Counted from the stretch's first letter, positions 43,303-53,328 are shown. The stretch is DNA of 64,000 nucleotides from Pseudomonas fluorescens (GCF_040448305.1 NZ_CP148752.1:2294001-2358000); one strand, 5' to 3'. Program-made: numbers and translations. The notes: generated by a model from the letters alone, not told the origin.

Positions 43303-45750
43303 ATGAGCCGCTACTGTGGTGGTAAGGATGTTGCCCCAATTTTTGCTGCTGCCGAGCATTGGCGGGAAACGGCTCTCTTGCGCGATGGGTCGGTATTTTC
43401 AGAGCGGAAACTCTGGACGCTGGATGGAATGGAATCTCTCGAAACCCACTTCATCAACAACCCCGATGAAGGGCAAGGGACGTATTGGGAAAAACTACAC
43501 GATCAGTTGCAGGCGACACCGCCCAATGTGCGACAGCTTGCTGCGGAAATGAATTGGCTGATGCTTCTGTGCCCCAGCAAAATTAAAGCGGACTCGAAAC
43601 GGAAGACAATTCGCAAAACGTGGGAATGGTCAAACGAGCAGCTTCCGGATTCGGCAAACCAGTGGCTCGACGACTCGATACTGACGGGCATTGGTAGTGC
43701 CGGTGCAGGATACAACAACTACCGGTGGCGTGAGCTTAGCTACTGCATCAACTTCTGCCTTGCTTTCAAAAGGCTTTCCATAGAGGACCGTACCGAGATT
43801 CTCCAAGATGGTTGGCGGTTTGGCGAGTGGCTCCAGGCTATTGCAGAGAGCGAATCCAGGCAGTTGCGTCACATGCTCGTCTATCTGCTTTTTCCAGACA
43901 CCTTCGAACGCATCTTTAGTGGCGGCGAAAGGGATAGTGTTGTGCTCGCGTTTGGAGGGGGGGGTAGGGGAGAGCTTGCTCGTATGTCTCCTCTGGCGAC
44001 CGATAAGGTCTTGCTCAAAATTCGGGAAGAGCTCGAGCTGGTGTATGGCACTCGCGACTTGGATTTTTATTGTGCCCCGCTGTCTGATCGTTGGGGCCAG
44101 CCCGACTTCGAAGCTGTTACCAAGGTCGTCAAGGTCGAGCATGTTCTGGACGCTTTGGTAGAGATTGACCAACATAATATTCCGGAGCGCTCAAAATCGA
44201 CTATTTACGATCTTCTGCATAAGACTCGTCGCTATCCGCCAAAATTGGTTTTGTCACTTGCTGTGAAGAACGCATCTGGCAAGACCTACGATAGAGACGA
44301 CTTCTCCGGTGGCGAAAACTCACCCGCATTCAAATTGCTTTGTCAACTTGGCTTTGAAATCGTAGAAAAGAGTTTTGTCCGCAAGTTGGTGGAGAGGTTT
44401 CTCGCGCAGGCGCAGGAGGTTGCCAGGCTGACAACCGCAGATTACCCGAAGCAATATCGTGGGCTCGACACAAAAGTCAGCTTCGGGCAAGGGGTGGCAA
44501 CACATGTACCTTGGGTGTCTTTTTTGGGGCGCGACCAGAAGACATCAAATGGGATATATCCTGTTCTTCTGCTCTTCAAGCAATCAGGTGTACTGATTCT
44601 CGCATATGGAATCAGCGAGACCGAGAAGCCGAACAAGCATTGGAAGGATGTAGAGTCGGCGAAGACGGTCAATGAGTATTTTCTGGAGCGCTTTGGGCGC
44701 CCAGCGGAAAAGTATGGCCAGTCTCGGGTGGCTTTGTCCTTTGATGTTCAGGGCGGGATCGACTTCGATTCGTTGACCCAGTCTCTCGACGAGATGATCG
44801 ACCGCTATCGTCTTTTATTCGAAGAATCGGGTCAGGTGCATTTAGATAGCAAGTTCTCGGTTGACGCCACGCATTACTCCATTCAAGACGCCCTGGCTGA
44901 ACTTTTCATTCCGGAGTCGGTGTTTAGGAATATGGTAGGCCGCCTTCGCCGCAAGAAGAACCTCATCCTCCAAGGGCCGCCTGGTGTGGGCAAGACGTTT
45001 GTGGCAAAACGCCTGGCTAATGCTTTGATGGGTATAAAAGCTCCGCATCGAATTGGCATGGTGCAGTTTCACCAGGCCTATTCGTACGAGGACTTCATCC
45101 AAGGCTATCGTCCGAGCGGAACAGGTTTTCATCGCAAAAATGGTGTTTTCCACGACTTCTGCAAGCGTGCAAAGCGTGATTCTGAAAACGACTATGTTTT
45201 CGTCATCGACGAAATCAACCGCGCCAACTTAAGCAAGGTTCTGGGCGAGGTGATGATGCTGATGGAGGGAGACAAGCGTGGGCCGGAATGGGCAGTCCCA
45301 TTGACCTATTCTAAGTCTCCCGACGAAAAATTCTTCGTGCCATCGAATGTCTACCTCGTCGGGTTAATGAATACAGCAGATCGCTCACTCTCCATGGTTG
45401 ACTACGCGCTGCGGCGGCGGTTTGCGTTCATGGACATTAGCCCTGGCTTCGAGACCGTACAATTTAAGGAATTTCTCCGGAAACGCGGAGTCGTGGAAAG
45501 TACCATCGACAGACTTTCTCAGGACATCTGCACCCTAAATGAAGATATCCGTCTAGACAAGGCAAACCTTGGCGAGGGTTTCTGTATTGGGCATAGCTAC
45601 TTTTGTCCGGACGCATCACAGAGCGGCCCGCTTGAAATTGAGTGGTATCACGAGGTTATCCATTCGGAGATTATTCCGTTACTGCGTGAGTACTGGTTCG
45701 ACGATCCGTCAAAACTTGAGGATTGGGCGCAGCGGTTACTCGGAGCCTGA
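43303..45750 (+). CDS. mcrB: McrB-type GTPase subunit with MrcB N-domain
   Basis: An 815-residue AAA+ protein of the McrBC modification-dependent restriction system. A central DUF3578/MrcB-like DNA-sensing domain is seen at about 388-450 (VSFGQGVATHVPWVSFLG). The motor has Walker A GPPGVGKT at about 558-565, Walker B YVFVIDEINRANLSKVLGE at about 632, and the MNTADRSLSMVDYALRRRF sensor region. AAGGAG at 43292-43297 fixes ATG 43303. The N-terminal 380 residues are an extra unknown domain that may set the target. mcrC follows after 3 bases. Confidence 0.92.
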   Translation: MSRYCGGKDVAPIFAAAEHWRETALLRDGSVFSERKLWTLDGMESLETHFINNPDEGQGTYWEKLHDQLQATPPNVRQLAAEMNWLMLLCPSKIKADSKRKTIRKTWEWSNEQLPDSANQWLDDSILTGIGSAGAGYNNYRWRELSYCINFCLAFKRLSIEDRTEILQDGWRFGEWLQAIAESESRQLRHMLVYLLFPDTFERIFSGGERDSVVLAFGGGGRGELARMSPLATDKVLLKIREELELVYGTRDLDFYCAPLSDRWGQPDFEAVTKVVKVEHVLDALVEIDQHNIPERSKSTIYDLLHKTRRYPPKLVLSLAVKNASGKTYDRDDFSGGENSPAFKLLCQLGFEIVEKSFVRKLVERFLAQAQEVARLTTADYPKQYRGLDTKVSFGQGVATHVPWVSFLGRDQKTSNGIYPVLLLFKQSGVLILAYGISETEKPNKHWKDVESAKTVNEYFLERFGRPAEKYGQSRVALSFDVQGGIDFDSLTQSLDEMIDRYRLLFEESGQVHLDSKFSVDATHYSIQDALAELFIPESVFRNMVGRLRRKKNLILQGPPGVGKTFVAKRLANALMGIKAPHRIGMVQFHQAYSYEDFIQGYRPSGTGFHRKNGVFHDFCKRAKRDSENDYVFVIDEINRANLSKVLGEVMMLMEGDKRGPEWAVPLTYSKSPDEKFFVPSNVYLVGLMNTADRSLSMVDYALRRRFAFMDISPGFETVQFKEFLRKRGVVESTIDRLSQDICTLNEDIRLDKANLGEGFCIGHSYFCPDASQSGPLEIEWYHEVIHSEIIPLLREYWFDDPSKLEDWAQRLLGA

Positions 45751-45753
45751 GTA

Positions 45754-46788
45754 ATGGATATGCCTCGGATCCCTGTTCAGAATCTTTACTACCTGCTTTG
45801 TTATGCCTGGAACCACCTCAAACAGGGAGAAATCGTAGATGTATCGAACGTTCCTAGCACTGAATTGGTGGACCTATTCGCGGTCGTTTTATGCCAGGGC
45901 GTCGAGCATCTTGCGAGACGTGGCCTTGAACAAAGTTACATAGGACGCGAGGACGATCTCGCGGGTGTGCGGGGCCGCATAGACGTGTTGAGATCAGGGC
46001 GCCGCTTCTTGTTAGCGCATGGTCGCGCCGCTTGCTCCTTTGATGAATTAAGTCCGGATACGTTACCGAACAGGATTCTAAAGAGCACCCTGAGGCTACT
46101 CAGCCAGGTTCCGGACCTTCACGGTGATCTGAAGAAGCACGTAAAGTTGCTGAGCCAATCGTTGCCAGATATCGGGGAAATACGTCTGACGAGCCAAACC
46201 TTCAGGCAAGTTCAATTACATTCGAACAACCGCTTTTACCGATTTCTAATGAGTGTCTGCAAACTCATCCAAGAGTCAGCCTTAGTCGACCCCGCGTCAG
46301 GGACATACCAGTTTCGGGATTTTATCCGCGACGAACGTGCGATGGCGCGGGTATTCGAAGACTTCCTCTTCAATTTCATCAGGCTTGAGATCCCAGCTTG
46401 GGATGTCAAACGCGAACACATTGCTTGGAAAGCGGTGAGCATGACTGACCCGAACTTGATTTTCTTGCCCCGGATGACGACGGACATTTCGCTGAGGCGA
46501 GGTTCGGAGCGAAAGATTATTGATGCGAAGTACTATCAGCGGACGATGACTGAGTATTGGGGCGCGGAGAAGGTTCACAGCGAGAACCTCTATCAGTTGA
46601 TGAGCTACCTGACTAACTCTATAGGTCGTGAGGGCGAAAAACTCTCAGGTATGCTGATCTACCCTCAGGTCGATAAGGCGGTAAACGAGGTCTACCAGAT
46701 TCAAGGCTTCGATGTCGCAGTTTGTACCGTTAACCTAGGCCAGCCTTGGCAAGGTGTCCGCTCGGATCTGGTGCGACTCCTCAGCTGA
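45754..46788 (+). CDS. mcrC: McrC nuclease subunit
   Basis: The 344-residue endonuclease partner of McrB. It opens MDMPRIPVQNLYYLLCYAWN, the usual McrC start, and has the PD-(D/E)XK core with Asp244 in MTTDISLRRG and DAK at about 256-258 in KIIDAKYYQ. The GVRGRIDV and HSENLYQLMSYL segments also fit. Together with McrB it cuts DNA carrying modified bases; the system is intact here. Confidence 0.93.
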   Translation: MDMPRIPVQNLYYLLCYAWNHLKQGEIVDVSNVPSTELVDLFAVVLCQGVEHLARRGLEQSYIGREDDLAGVRGRIDVLRSGRRFLLAHGRAACSFDELSPDTLPNRILKSTLRLLSQVPDLHGDLKKHVKLLSQSLPDIGEIRLTSQTFRQVQLHSNNRFYRFLMSVCKLIQESALVDPASGTYQFRDFIRDERAMARVFEDFLFNFIRLEIPAWDVKREHIAWKAVSMTDPNLIFLPRMTTDISLRRGSERKIIDAKYYQRTMTEYWGAEKVHSENLYQLMSYLTNSIGREGEKLSGMLIYPQVDKAVNEVYQIQGFDVAVCTVNLGQPWQGVRSDLVRLLS

Positions 46789-46954
46789 AATGAATCACCC
46801 CAGTATTTGCTACAGGCCGAAATTATGGATGTAATCGTAGAGAGGCCTACCCAAAAGTTCTGAGTCGACAATTGATTTTTTCAGGTGACGGCGAGCCTCC
46901 CTAGAATCGAAAGCGGTATAAGTGGCGCTAGCCATCAGCCATGTCTGTATCACC

Positions 46955-47038
46955 CGGCCGCTCCTGGCCGGTTTCTGCCTACCGTGACGGGCAGAAACCG
47001 ACCCTGAACTGACGGTGGCGAGAGGCAGAAATCGGCAA
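46955..47038. repeat. Dispersed repeat with hairpin, copy 1
   Basis: A hairpin GGTTTCTGCC (46970-46979) / GGCAGAAACC (46990-46999) is followed by a second arm-like GGCAGAAATCGGC. The motif GGCCGRTTTCTGYCT recurs at 52043-52084. I recall similar intergenic repeats in fluorescent pseudomonads. The 350-base gap 46789-47136 that holds it has no other feature. It may act as a weak barrier between mcrC and the convergent gene. Confidence 0.55.
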
Positions 47039-47136
47039 TTTGCGGGTACTTGTAGCCACATTCACCTAGCTCGTCTGGGTTGATCAGATACCTCCGCCAA
47101 GCTAGGCAGTCCTCCGCTGAAACCCTAAGACTCAAA

Positions 47137-49671
47137 CTAACTCGCGCCTCTGCCGGACGTTTCTATTCCGCCAGATTTAGTCTCATCATCCGCGTTAATG
47201 TGTGTGGGGTCTGCCTGCAATCGAACCTTGGCCCCCTTCCAATTATATATAGATGTCCGTGCAGCTTCATCCGTAATGGCAATATGACTCCGCAAAATCT
47301 CTATACTCGCCTCCATACTGGCTTCTTGACTACATAAAAATTCAATCGCACCAGTAAGGCTCTTGAACGGAATACTTTGGATTGAATACAGGTTTTGTCG
47401 GCGTTGCCAATAGTTTTGCTGCGCAAAATAACGCGCTAATGAGCCATAGAAGTACTTTGAGTAGGTCGCACCGTGCTTTAAGTTCAGCTCATGCTGGATC
47501 ACCGAGGGGTCGACCGGCTTTTCGTGGCGTTGGAGAATCGCTTCGATGGCTTGGCGCATTGCATTTAGATCGATTTTTTCATAGGCCAAATCCGGACTGG
47601 TATACAGCATACGATCAATCTGGACTACAAGATTGGCACCGAGCATTTCCAATAGATAGAAAGAAGCATGCTCCAAGCTCCTGCTTTTCAGCAGTTGAGC
47701 AATCTCTGTCTTAGTCATCGGCTCCCTACGAGACTGCATCGCCTGAAAAATCACATCTTTCTGGGAGTACAATTTGAATTCGGGGTTCACACTAACCGAA
47801 TCAGTTTGAGACTTACCATTGAAAAAGAACCCATGTGGGCTTCCTCTCATTTTTACAATATACCGGACGATGTAGTAGTCATATTTAGAGAGAGCGACCG
47901 ATTCCCCACACACCTGACTTAAATGGACGACCTCTCGACATGCGCCGGCAAAATAGTTACGCAGCGTATCGAAGATCAGTTCGTCGTCAATCTCAGCGAA
48001 ATTAATGTACCGAGTATGGCGGTAAACCCCGGTACCCGATACATACATCAGGTCCGAATCTTGAAGCCAGCTCCCTTTTCCCTGTTCTGAAAAGGCGTAC
48101 TTCGAAATGCCCTTTTTATTGGCAAGCCTGGCGATGTCCTTCCAGGGCAAACCGCTAGCATGCTCGCTCAGCACCGCAGCTGCAGCATCATGCTTTTTAA
48201 GACACAACGGGCGCACCTGCCCGTCGCTGAGCATGACTTGGTCCTGCGCCTGCAGGTAAAACAATGCGTCGTAGGCATGCTTTTCCTCGAGGTTTAGGCA
48301 CTGCTGCAGATGCTGAAGTACATGCTCCTGGGACGTCGTGGTGCCATGTACCGCAAAGTATCGGTCCAGCACACCTGGCGACGGTTCAGTCAGCGACGAT
48401 GGGACTCCTAATCGGCCATGACTGATATACGCCAGAAACTCATGGAAATGGGATGTATTGGTGAAGCAAGAGCATAAATCTTCCATATGCAGACGTAAGT
48501 CGACATACGTCATCGCTTGTGCTGGCTGCCAAACCTCGTCGGTGTCGAGCATCAGGACAGCCCTGAGATCTTCGTTGACCGCGCTTTCCAACTGACGGAT
48601 GCGTTCGCGGGACAACTCAAACTTCTCACCGATCTCTAAGAGCGTCAGATACTCATCCACAAAGCCCCAGCGGTGCTGGAAAATCAGCTGACGAGTTTCG
48701 TCGAGTTCGGCAAGATAAATATCCACTCGTGCCAGCACATGGATACCGAGCTCCGCCACAGAATCAAACGACTGCATCTTGAGAGCAATCAAGGACTTCT
48801 CGTTTTTTCGATAATCCAAAGCACCTGATTCAATGTGCACTAGGTCCTTGATCAACCGTTGCTGAATCTTGAGCACCCTGGAAATCGATGTCTTGCCAAG
48901 TGACACCATCGCAGAGCCGCCTGAAGCGTCGAAGTCCAAAATGGTCTGGATATCCCACGTACCTAACGTTCGATTAAGCTTAGAGAGCGCACTTCGTTCT
49001 GCCGGGTCAAGTACCATGATGTTGATGATCATGTCATCGTGCACGCGATAGCACGGTTCCAGTTGCTGCATGGGCGAAAATTCGCTCGTCGGTGCTGTGT
49101 AGAGCTTTTGCAGTGCCCGCCAATCCTCTCGATACTTACTGCCAACCCGCTCGAGTTTCATCAGTACTTCTTCAGACAAACTCAAGATATCCGCTAGCCG
49201 TTCTATTGGCACCACTTGGGCGGAAGTTTTTTTCGCGCTTCTATAAATCTTAGCTATCAACTTATCGAAACGTCCACCCAGGCGAACATCGCTGATCGGC
49301 GTTTCGGGAGGTGGTAGTTTCTGAACTTCAGCCGCTGGTGGACTGTCGGGGAAGTCCTCACCGTCCATAGACTGTGCTTCGACTACCACCATCGGTTCAG
49401 CGACCGACGGCAGTTCAGCGGCGCCCCTCCACTCAGCGACCGGCAAAAGGGCATCAGGTGGTAATTTCATAAGCGCAAGTAACTCCCAGAAGCTCTGCAA
49501 CTCTCTGAGCTTTAAAAAAGCTTCGGTATCCAGTTTGAACAGGAGCTGTTTCGCATTGTGAAAGGCTTCCGTAGTCGGCAGCAACCCCGCAGCATTCATC
49601 TGACCTTCAAGCGCTTTTACCTTCTCAGCGATGACACTCACCAAGTCTATTTCAGCCGTCGTATCAGGCAT
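47137..49671 (-). CDS. Large protein with sigma-70 region 4-like helix-turn-helix (844 aa)
   Basis: Around residues 333-362 the sequence LLEIGEKFELSRERIRQLES closely follows region 4 of sigma factors. Before it (about 225-280) is LGTWDIQTILDFDAS and SLGKTSISRVLKIQQ, like the helix-hairpin-helix of the RNA polymerase alpha C-terminal domain. The remaining 480 residues look like several winged-helix units (for example MTKTEIAQLLKSRSLEHASF). It starts 8 bases inside the end of the Mrr-helicase gene, so the two are one operon. A DNA-binding sensor or recruiter for the helicase is the simplest reading; true sigma activity is unlikely. Confidence 0.78.
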   Translation of the reverse strand: MPDTTAEIDLVSVIAEKVKALEGQMNAAGLLPTTEAFHNAKQLLFKLDTEAFLKLRELQSFWELLALMKLPPDALLPVAEWRGAAELPSVAEPMVVVEAQSMDGEDFPDSPPAAEVQKLPPPETPISDVRLGGRFDKLIAKIYRSAKKTSAQVVPIERLADILSLSEEVLMKLERVGSKYREDWRALQKLYTAPTSEFSPMQQLEPCYRVHDDMIINIMVLDPAERSALSKLNRTLGTWDIQTILDFDASGGSAMVSLGKTSISRVLKIQQRLIKDLVHIESGALDYRKNEKSLIALKMQSFDSVAELGIHVLARVDIYLAELDETRQLIFQHRWGFVDEYLTLLEIGEKFELSRERIRQLESAVNEDLRAVLMLDTDEVWQPAQAMTYVDLRLHMEDLCSCFTNTSHFHEFLAYISHGRLGVPSSLTEPSPGVLDRYFAVHGTTTSQEHVLQHLQQCLNLEEKHAYDALFYLQAQDQVMLSDGQVRPLCLKKHDAAAAVLSEHASGLPWKDIARLANKKGISKYAFSEQGKGSWLQDSDLMYVSGTGVYRHTRYINFAEIDDELIFDTLRNYFAGACREVVHLSQVCGESVALSKYDYYIVRYIVKMRGSPHGFFFNGKSQTDSVSVNPEFKLYSQKDVIFQAMQSRREPMTKTEIAQLLKSRSLEHASFYLLEMLGANLVVQIDRMLYTSPDLAYEKIDLNAMRQAIEAILQRHEKPVDPSVIQHELNLKHGATYSKYFYGSLARYFAQQNYWQRRQNLYSIQSIPFKSLTGAIEFLCSQEASMEASIEILRSHIAITDEAARTSIYNWKGAKVRLQADPTHINADDETKSGGIETSGRGAS

Positions 49672-51901
49672 GTTCCCCGCTCCTCAATCGCATGAGAAAT
49701 ACCGACGTTGAACGAAACACCCCGGTGATTTCTTCCTGTTGCTCCTTCGACAACGCAGCCAGATCCGCACGCGTTCTGATGGTTCCACGATACATTGCCA
49801 GCAAAGCCTCCTGCCTGTCCTGAGTCATGTCCGACACCTTTGATTTAGGTTCAGGAACGGCTTCCACCTCTTCCTGCTGGTCAATGGAGGTGGCTGTCAG
49901 GTCATGGCGGTCGTTTTTTGCTATTGGGCGGAGGATACGAGCCACTTCTGCAGTAGTGAACCATGGCAAGGTTTTATAATGAAACTGCAAGGCAATGGCC
50001 TTTGGGCTGGGCAAAAAACCAAATTTTTCGAAGTCGGCTGCCTGTGCCGCATTAACGGCCTCGGTGATCGCCCATGCATCCGCTTGGAAACCAAACGCTG
50101 CAGAGAGAAATCCCATGTAGGAGTCGAAATGTGTGGCGATCTGGTCAACAGAGATATCGTCCAAGCTTGTTTCTAGCATTTCGATTGACGGGACTGTGCC
50201 TGTGGCACGTCGATAACTTCTGAGCTGCTCGATCAACGCCTCACGACTGTTCAAGCGATAGTTCAAACGCTCGATCAATTCCAGCACCCTAGCAGCAGAT
50301 TGGCTATAGGTAACTTCGATCGTGTCGTCATGCAGGCTCTGATGTGAATCGCTGACCTCGCCGAGATCTTCGTCTGCCGCCAGTACTCGTCGCTTGCTCT
50401 GAGTGGCCTTCACGAACTGCTGAACGTCCTTGAGCCTGTCCAGCGAACCGACGAAGTCGAGAACGTGAACACAATCCTTGTTGTTGGTTTTTCTCAACCC
50501 TCGACCCAGTTGCTGCAGCCAAACAGTTTTGGATCCCGTGTAGCGCATGAAGACAAGCACGTTGGTTTCGGGAATATCGATTCCTTCATTGAACAGATCG
50601 CATACCAAAATATATTTAATGTCATCCTCACGAAAATGTCGGATGTTTTCCCGCCGCTGCTGCTCTGACATCTTCGAATGGACACAGGTGGCCGTGCCCA
50701 TCTCGAAGAAGCCGAGAAGGTGTTTCAAATGTTTGATATTCCGGCAAAAAACTATTCCCTTAACGGCTTCCAGTTGCTTATTTTTTACTGTCGCTTCTAT
50801 TAGCCGGACGACTTCATGGTCCTTTTTATGCAGGAATAGTCGCTTATCAAGGTCCGAGACAGACAACCCACTTCCCAGCTGGTCGATCTTGTCTTGGTCG
50901 ATATCATCCAGCAAAACCATGTATTTCGGGAACGCAAGCTTTCTGTTCTGCAACGCCCAGACCAAATCATACTTGCCGATATGCCCGGCCGCCCCACCAA
51001 AAAAGTCATTCACATTTTTGCTGTCGGCTCGCCAAGGTGTGGCCGTCAGACCTATGAGCAGGCGTGGCATAAAATGCTCCACGACTCCAGCGTAAGTCCG
51101 TGCCGGTGTGTGGTGGGCTTCGTCGACAATGACGTAGTCAAACTCGCCCTGGGGTAACGTACTTAGTTTTCCATACAACGTATCGAAGCTGGCAAAAACA
51201 AGATCGGTGTCTTCCGGCGTGGCACCGGCGAAGCAGGCTGAAAAGCTGTAGGAGCCCAGCCCCAGTACGTTCTTGAACGCCGTTACAGATTGCAGAAGTA
51301 TTTCGATCTGGTGAGCAATGAACAGCACTCTCTGCCCGCTTTTGCCTCGCTCAAGCAGTGCCTTAATCAGCAGAGCCACGGTATAAGTTTTACCTAGGCC
51401 GGTCGCCATTTCGATGAGGATCTTGCTCTTACCGGCGTCGATTTTTTCTATGGCCTCTTGAATGACCTGGACTTGGTACTCCCGCGGTTTGATCTTTCGG
51501 CCAATTTCTGAACCACGGACAATGAGCAAGTTTTTCAGCTCATCGCGATCTATCAATTCGACGCCAAGGCGCAAAGCCCGAACCTTGACTTCGGAAGTGA
51601 AGTACGAATTGGTGACTAGGATCATATACTTCACATCGGCCAGTCGCGCCCCGGTAACCAACTGGTTAAGAGCTTTGACATCTACCGTAGTATCGATATG
51701 GCGTTGCTTGACCTCTATTGCGAACTTGCGCCCACCTCGATAGGCAAAAATGTCAACGCCGCCGTCCCCGTGTCGATATTCGCTTCCCGCTTCCGTAACG
51801 ACAGCGTCCTGCCAACCCGAGGCCAGCAACAGATCCCTCACGAAATACTCAAAATCCTTATGGCTCAGATCATCCACTGATCTGAAATCACTGATCTGCA
51901 T
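49664..51901 (-). CDS. DEAH-box helicase with N-terminal Mrr-like nuclease domain
   Basis: From ATG 51901 the product is 745 residues. Residues 13-130 form an Mrr-type domain (SHKDFEYFVRDLLLASGW, Asp50 in GDGGVDIFAY, Glu63 and Lys65 in KFAIEVKQR). Then a superfamily 2 helicase: ATGLGKT at 166-172, DEAH at 259-262, GLTATPWRAD, and the late QLGRGLR motif. The frame continues to 52093, but its first residues are encoded by the dispersed repeat at 52043-52084, so that start is probably false. Such nuclease-helicases degrade foreign DNA. Confidence 0.86.
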   Translation of the reverse strand: MQISDFRSVDDLSHKDFEYFVRDLLLASGWQDAVVTEAGSEYRHGDGGVDIFAYRGGRKFAIEVKQRHIDTTVDVKALNQLVTGARLADVKYMILVTNSYFTSEVKVRALRLGVELIDRDELKNLLIVRGSEIGRKIKPREYQVQVIQEAIEKIDAGKSKILIEMATGLGKTYTVALLIKALLERGKSGQRVLFIAHQIEILLQSVTAFKNVLGLGSYSFSACFAGATPEDTDLVFASFDTLYGKLSTLPQGEFDYVIVDEAHHTPARTYAGVVEHFMPRLLIGLTATPWRADSKNVNDFFGGAAGHIGKYDLVWALQNRKLAFPKYMVLLDDIDQDKIDQLGSGLSVSDLDKRLFLHKKDHEVVRLIEATVKNKQLEAVKGIVFCRNIKHLKHLLGFFEMGTATCVHSKMSEQQRRENIRHFREDDIKYILVCDLFNEGIDIPETNVLVFMRYTGSKTVWLQQLGRGLRKTNNKDCVHVLDFVGSLDRLKDVQQFVKATQSKRRVLAADEDLGEVSDSHQSLHDDTIEVTYSQSAARVLELIERLNYRLNSREALIEQLRSYRRATGTVPSIEMLETSLDDISVDQIATHFDSYMGFLSAAFGFQADAWAITEAVNAAQAADFEKFGFLPSPKAIALQFHYKTLPWFTTAEVARILRPIAKNDRHDLTATSIDQQEEVEAVPEPKSKVSDMTQDRQEALLAMYRGTIRTRADLAALSKEQQEEITGVFRSTSVFLMRLRSGEHA

Positions 51902-52042
51902 GGCCACCAACTCTCTGAGCTCGAAAAGGTTCAGAGTGTAGGGGGCGGGTATTCGAATAAGAAGCCCCCACTCCAGCAACGCAGACACTGAAACGATGCA
52001 TGCGTTTTCACACAGCTGGGTCGTGAGCAGCCGCTGAGCGGG

Positions 52043-52084
52043 GGCCGCTATTGGCCGATTTCTGTCTGTCGCTATGGGCCGCAA
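52043..52084. repeat. Dispersed repeat, copy 2
   Basis: The segment GGCCGATTTCTGTCTGTCGC and its flank match copy 1 near 46955 in motif order. It lies just upstream of the Mrr-helicase gene and supplies a spurious open reading frame for its N-terminus. Confidence 0.5.
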
Positions 52085-52089
52085 ACGAC

Positions 52090-52736
52090 TCATTCATGCC
52101 TTTCGCGACTGACTTTCTCAGGGCGTGAAGCAGTCTGGCGTGTATCCCAAGCGCTGGCCACCAAGAAAAGCACGATCAGTGGGAATGGGCTTGCCAGAGC
52201 GCGTCGGCACGACATTAAGTGTTTGGTCCCAGCGTCGCGAAGCCGCTGTAGTAAGTTTTCTTCTGGTTTGACTTGAATCGTTTGACCCAAAGACGTGTGA
52301 ATCTGGGCTCGTAGCGTTCGGAGGTTTTTCGGTGATAGATCTTGTACGAAGCCTGTGGCGAACTCTTTCGGCCAGGATGGTAGAACCAGAAGTGAAACCA
52401 TGAAGTTTGCTTGCTCGCCATGCGTGAGCTGCTTTGGATAATGCTGCGTGTACTGCCCATAGAGAGGCTGAATGCTTTGGCGGGCCCTACGTGCCACCCA
52501 ATTGCATTTACGGTAACTGACCGATCTCCAAGATTGACGATGGTGAAACCAACGTGTTCTTCCGTAGGGGTTCCATCACCTGCGAATACGAGCCTCTGGC
52601 CCACAGAGATACGTACGCGGACTCGATCGGCTCGACGTGCAAGATGTAGCGAGACGACAACTGCGGTCAGTGTGGCCACCCCGGCAACCCAAGTGCTGAT
52701 GGCGTTCCAAATTTGGATATGTTGATCGAGAGTCAT
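52090..52736 (-). pseudogene. Frameshifted membrane-anchored hypothetical gene
   Basis: Frame one gives an N-terminal membrane helix (IWNAISTWVAGVATLTAVVV) and a beta-rich domain up to VGFTIVNLGDRSVTVNAIGW; the second frame continues the same protein with QYTQHYPKQLTHGEQANFMV to the end. The switch is at the GGGCCC run near 52482-52487, where one missing base would account for it. I recall full-length relatives that join these parts. It is either a recent pseudogene or a sequencing slip in a G/C run. Confidence 0.7.
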
Positions 52737-52918
52737 AAACTTTTCTGTGACCTAACCTTTGAGGAGCACGGCAGCCCACGGCGTTACCGTTAATCATTGA
52801 ACGCACAGATGCAGCCCCACTGTTGTGTGTGTCGAGCGTCAGCATTTTGCGAAAGCGGTCTAACGAGAAACATCATATTGGGAATCGTTAGGCTTAATCG
52901 TCTCGGGAAGGCTGATGC

Positions 52919-53134
52919 CTAGCCTAGATTCGTGCCCCTGAGCTTGGCCAAGCCCTGTTTGATGTGGCCCGCGTTTTCCCCAACAGCTTCCAGAGCTCCA
53001 CGGACATTGCTACCTACCTCAGCCGAGTCCTGCTGTTCCACCCACAGCGTCAGCTCCATTACCGCCGCCTCCAGAGCGAGCTGATTGTGGTAGATCCTTT
53101 CCAGTACATCGGGTAGTGAGTAATCACCTGGCAT
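52919..53134 (-). CDS. Small hypothetical protein near the island end (71 aa)
   Basis: The product starts MPGDYSLPDVLERIYHNQLA and is acidic and helical (EAAVMELTLWVEQQDSAEVG), ending AKLRGTNLG. I remember similar short proteins next to integrated elements in Pseudomonas. ATG 53134 is preferred over GTG/ATG codons upstream. Function is unknown. Confidence 0.65.
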   Translation of the reverse strand: MPGDYSLPDVLERIYHNQLALEAAVMELTLWVEQQDSAEVGSNVRGALEAVGENAGHIKQGLAKLRGTNLG

Positions 53135-53298
53135 GGGGTCGACTCCTTCCGAGGAAGACCCAAGCATAGCAGCGGTAGTGGTGAAGAGGTTTAGGGCAAA
53201 ATTAGGGCAGATTCAGGGCCGCCATGGACCGCAGGACACCATGAGTAAAGGGCGAAAGTGCCGTATTTACTGGCCTGAAGCGGTCTACAGGGACGCAA

Positions 53299-53328
53299 GG
53301 AGGGGTTCGAATCCCTATCCATATTTCG
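53299..53328 (+). other. tRNA-T-arm-like sequence at a gene breakpoint
   Basis: GGAGGGGTTCGAATCCCT has the form of a tRNA T-arm, but no acceptor stem or CCA follows and no full tRNA can be folded around it. It lies 15-20 bases from the point where the gene at 53345-53484 loses its homology. It is probably an attachment-site remnant of another integrative element. Confidence 0.45.
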
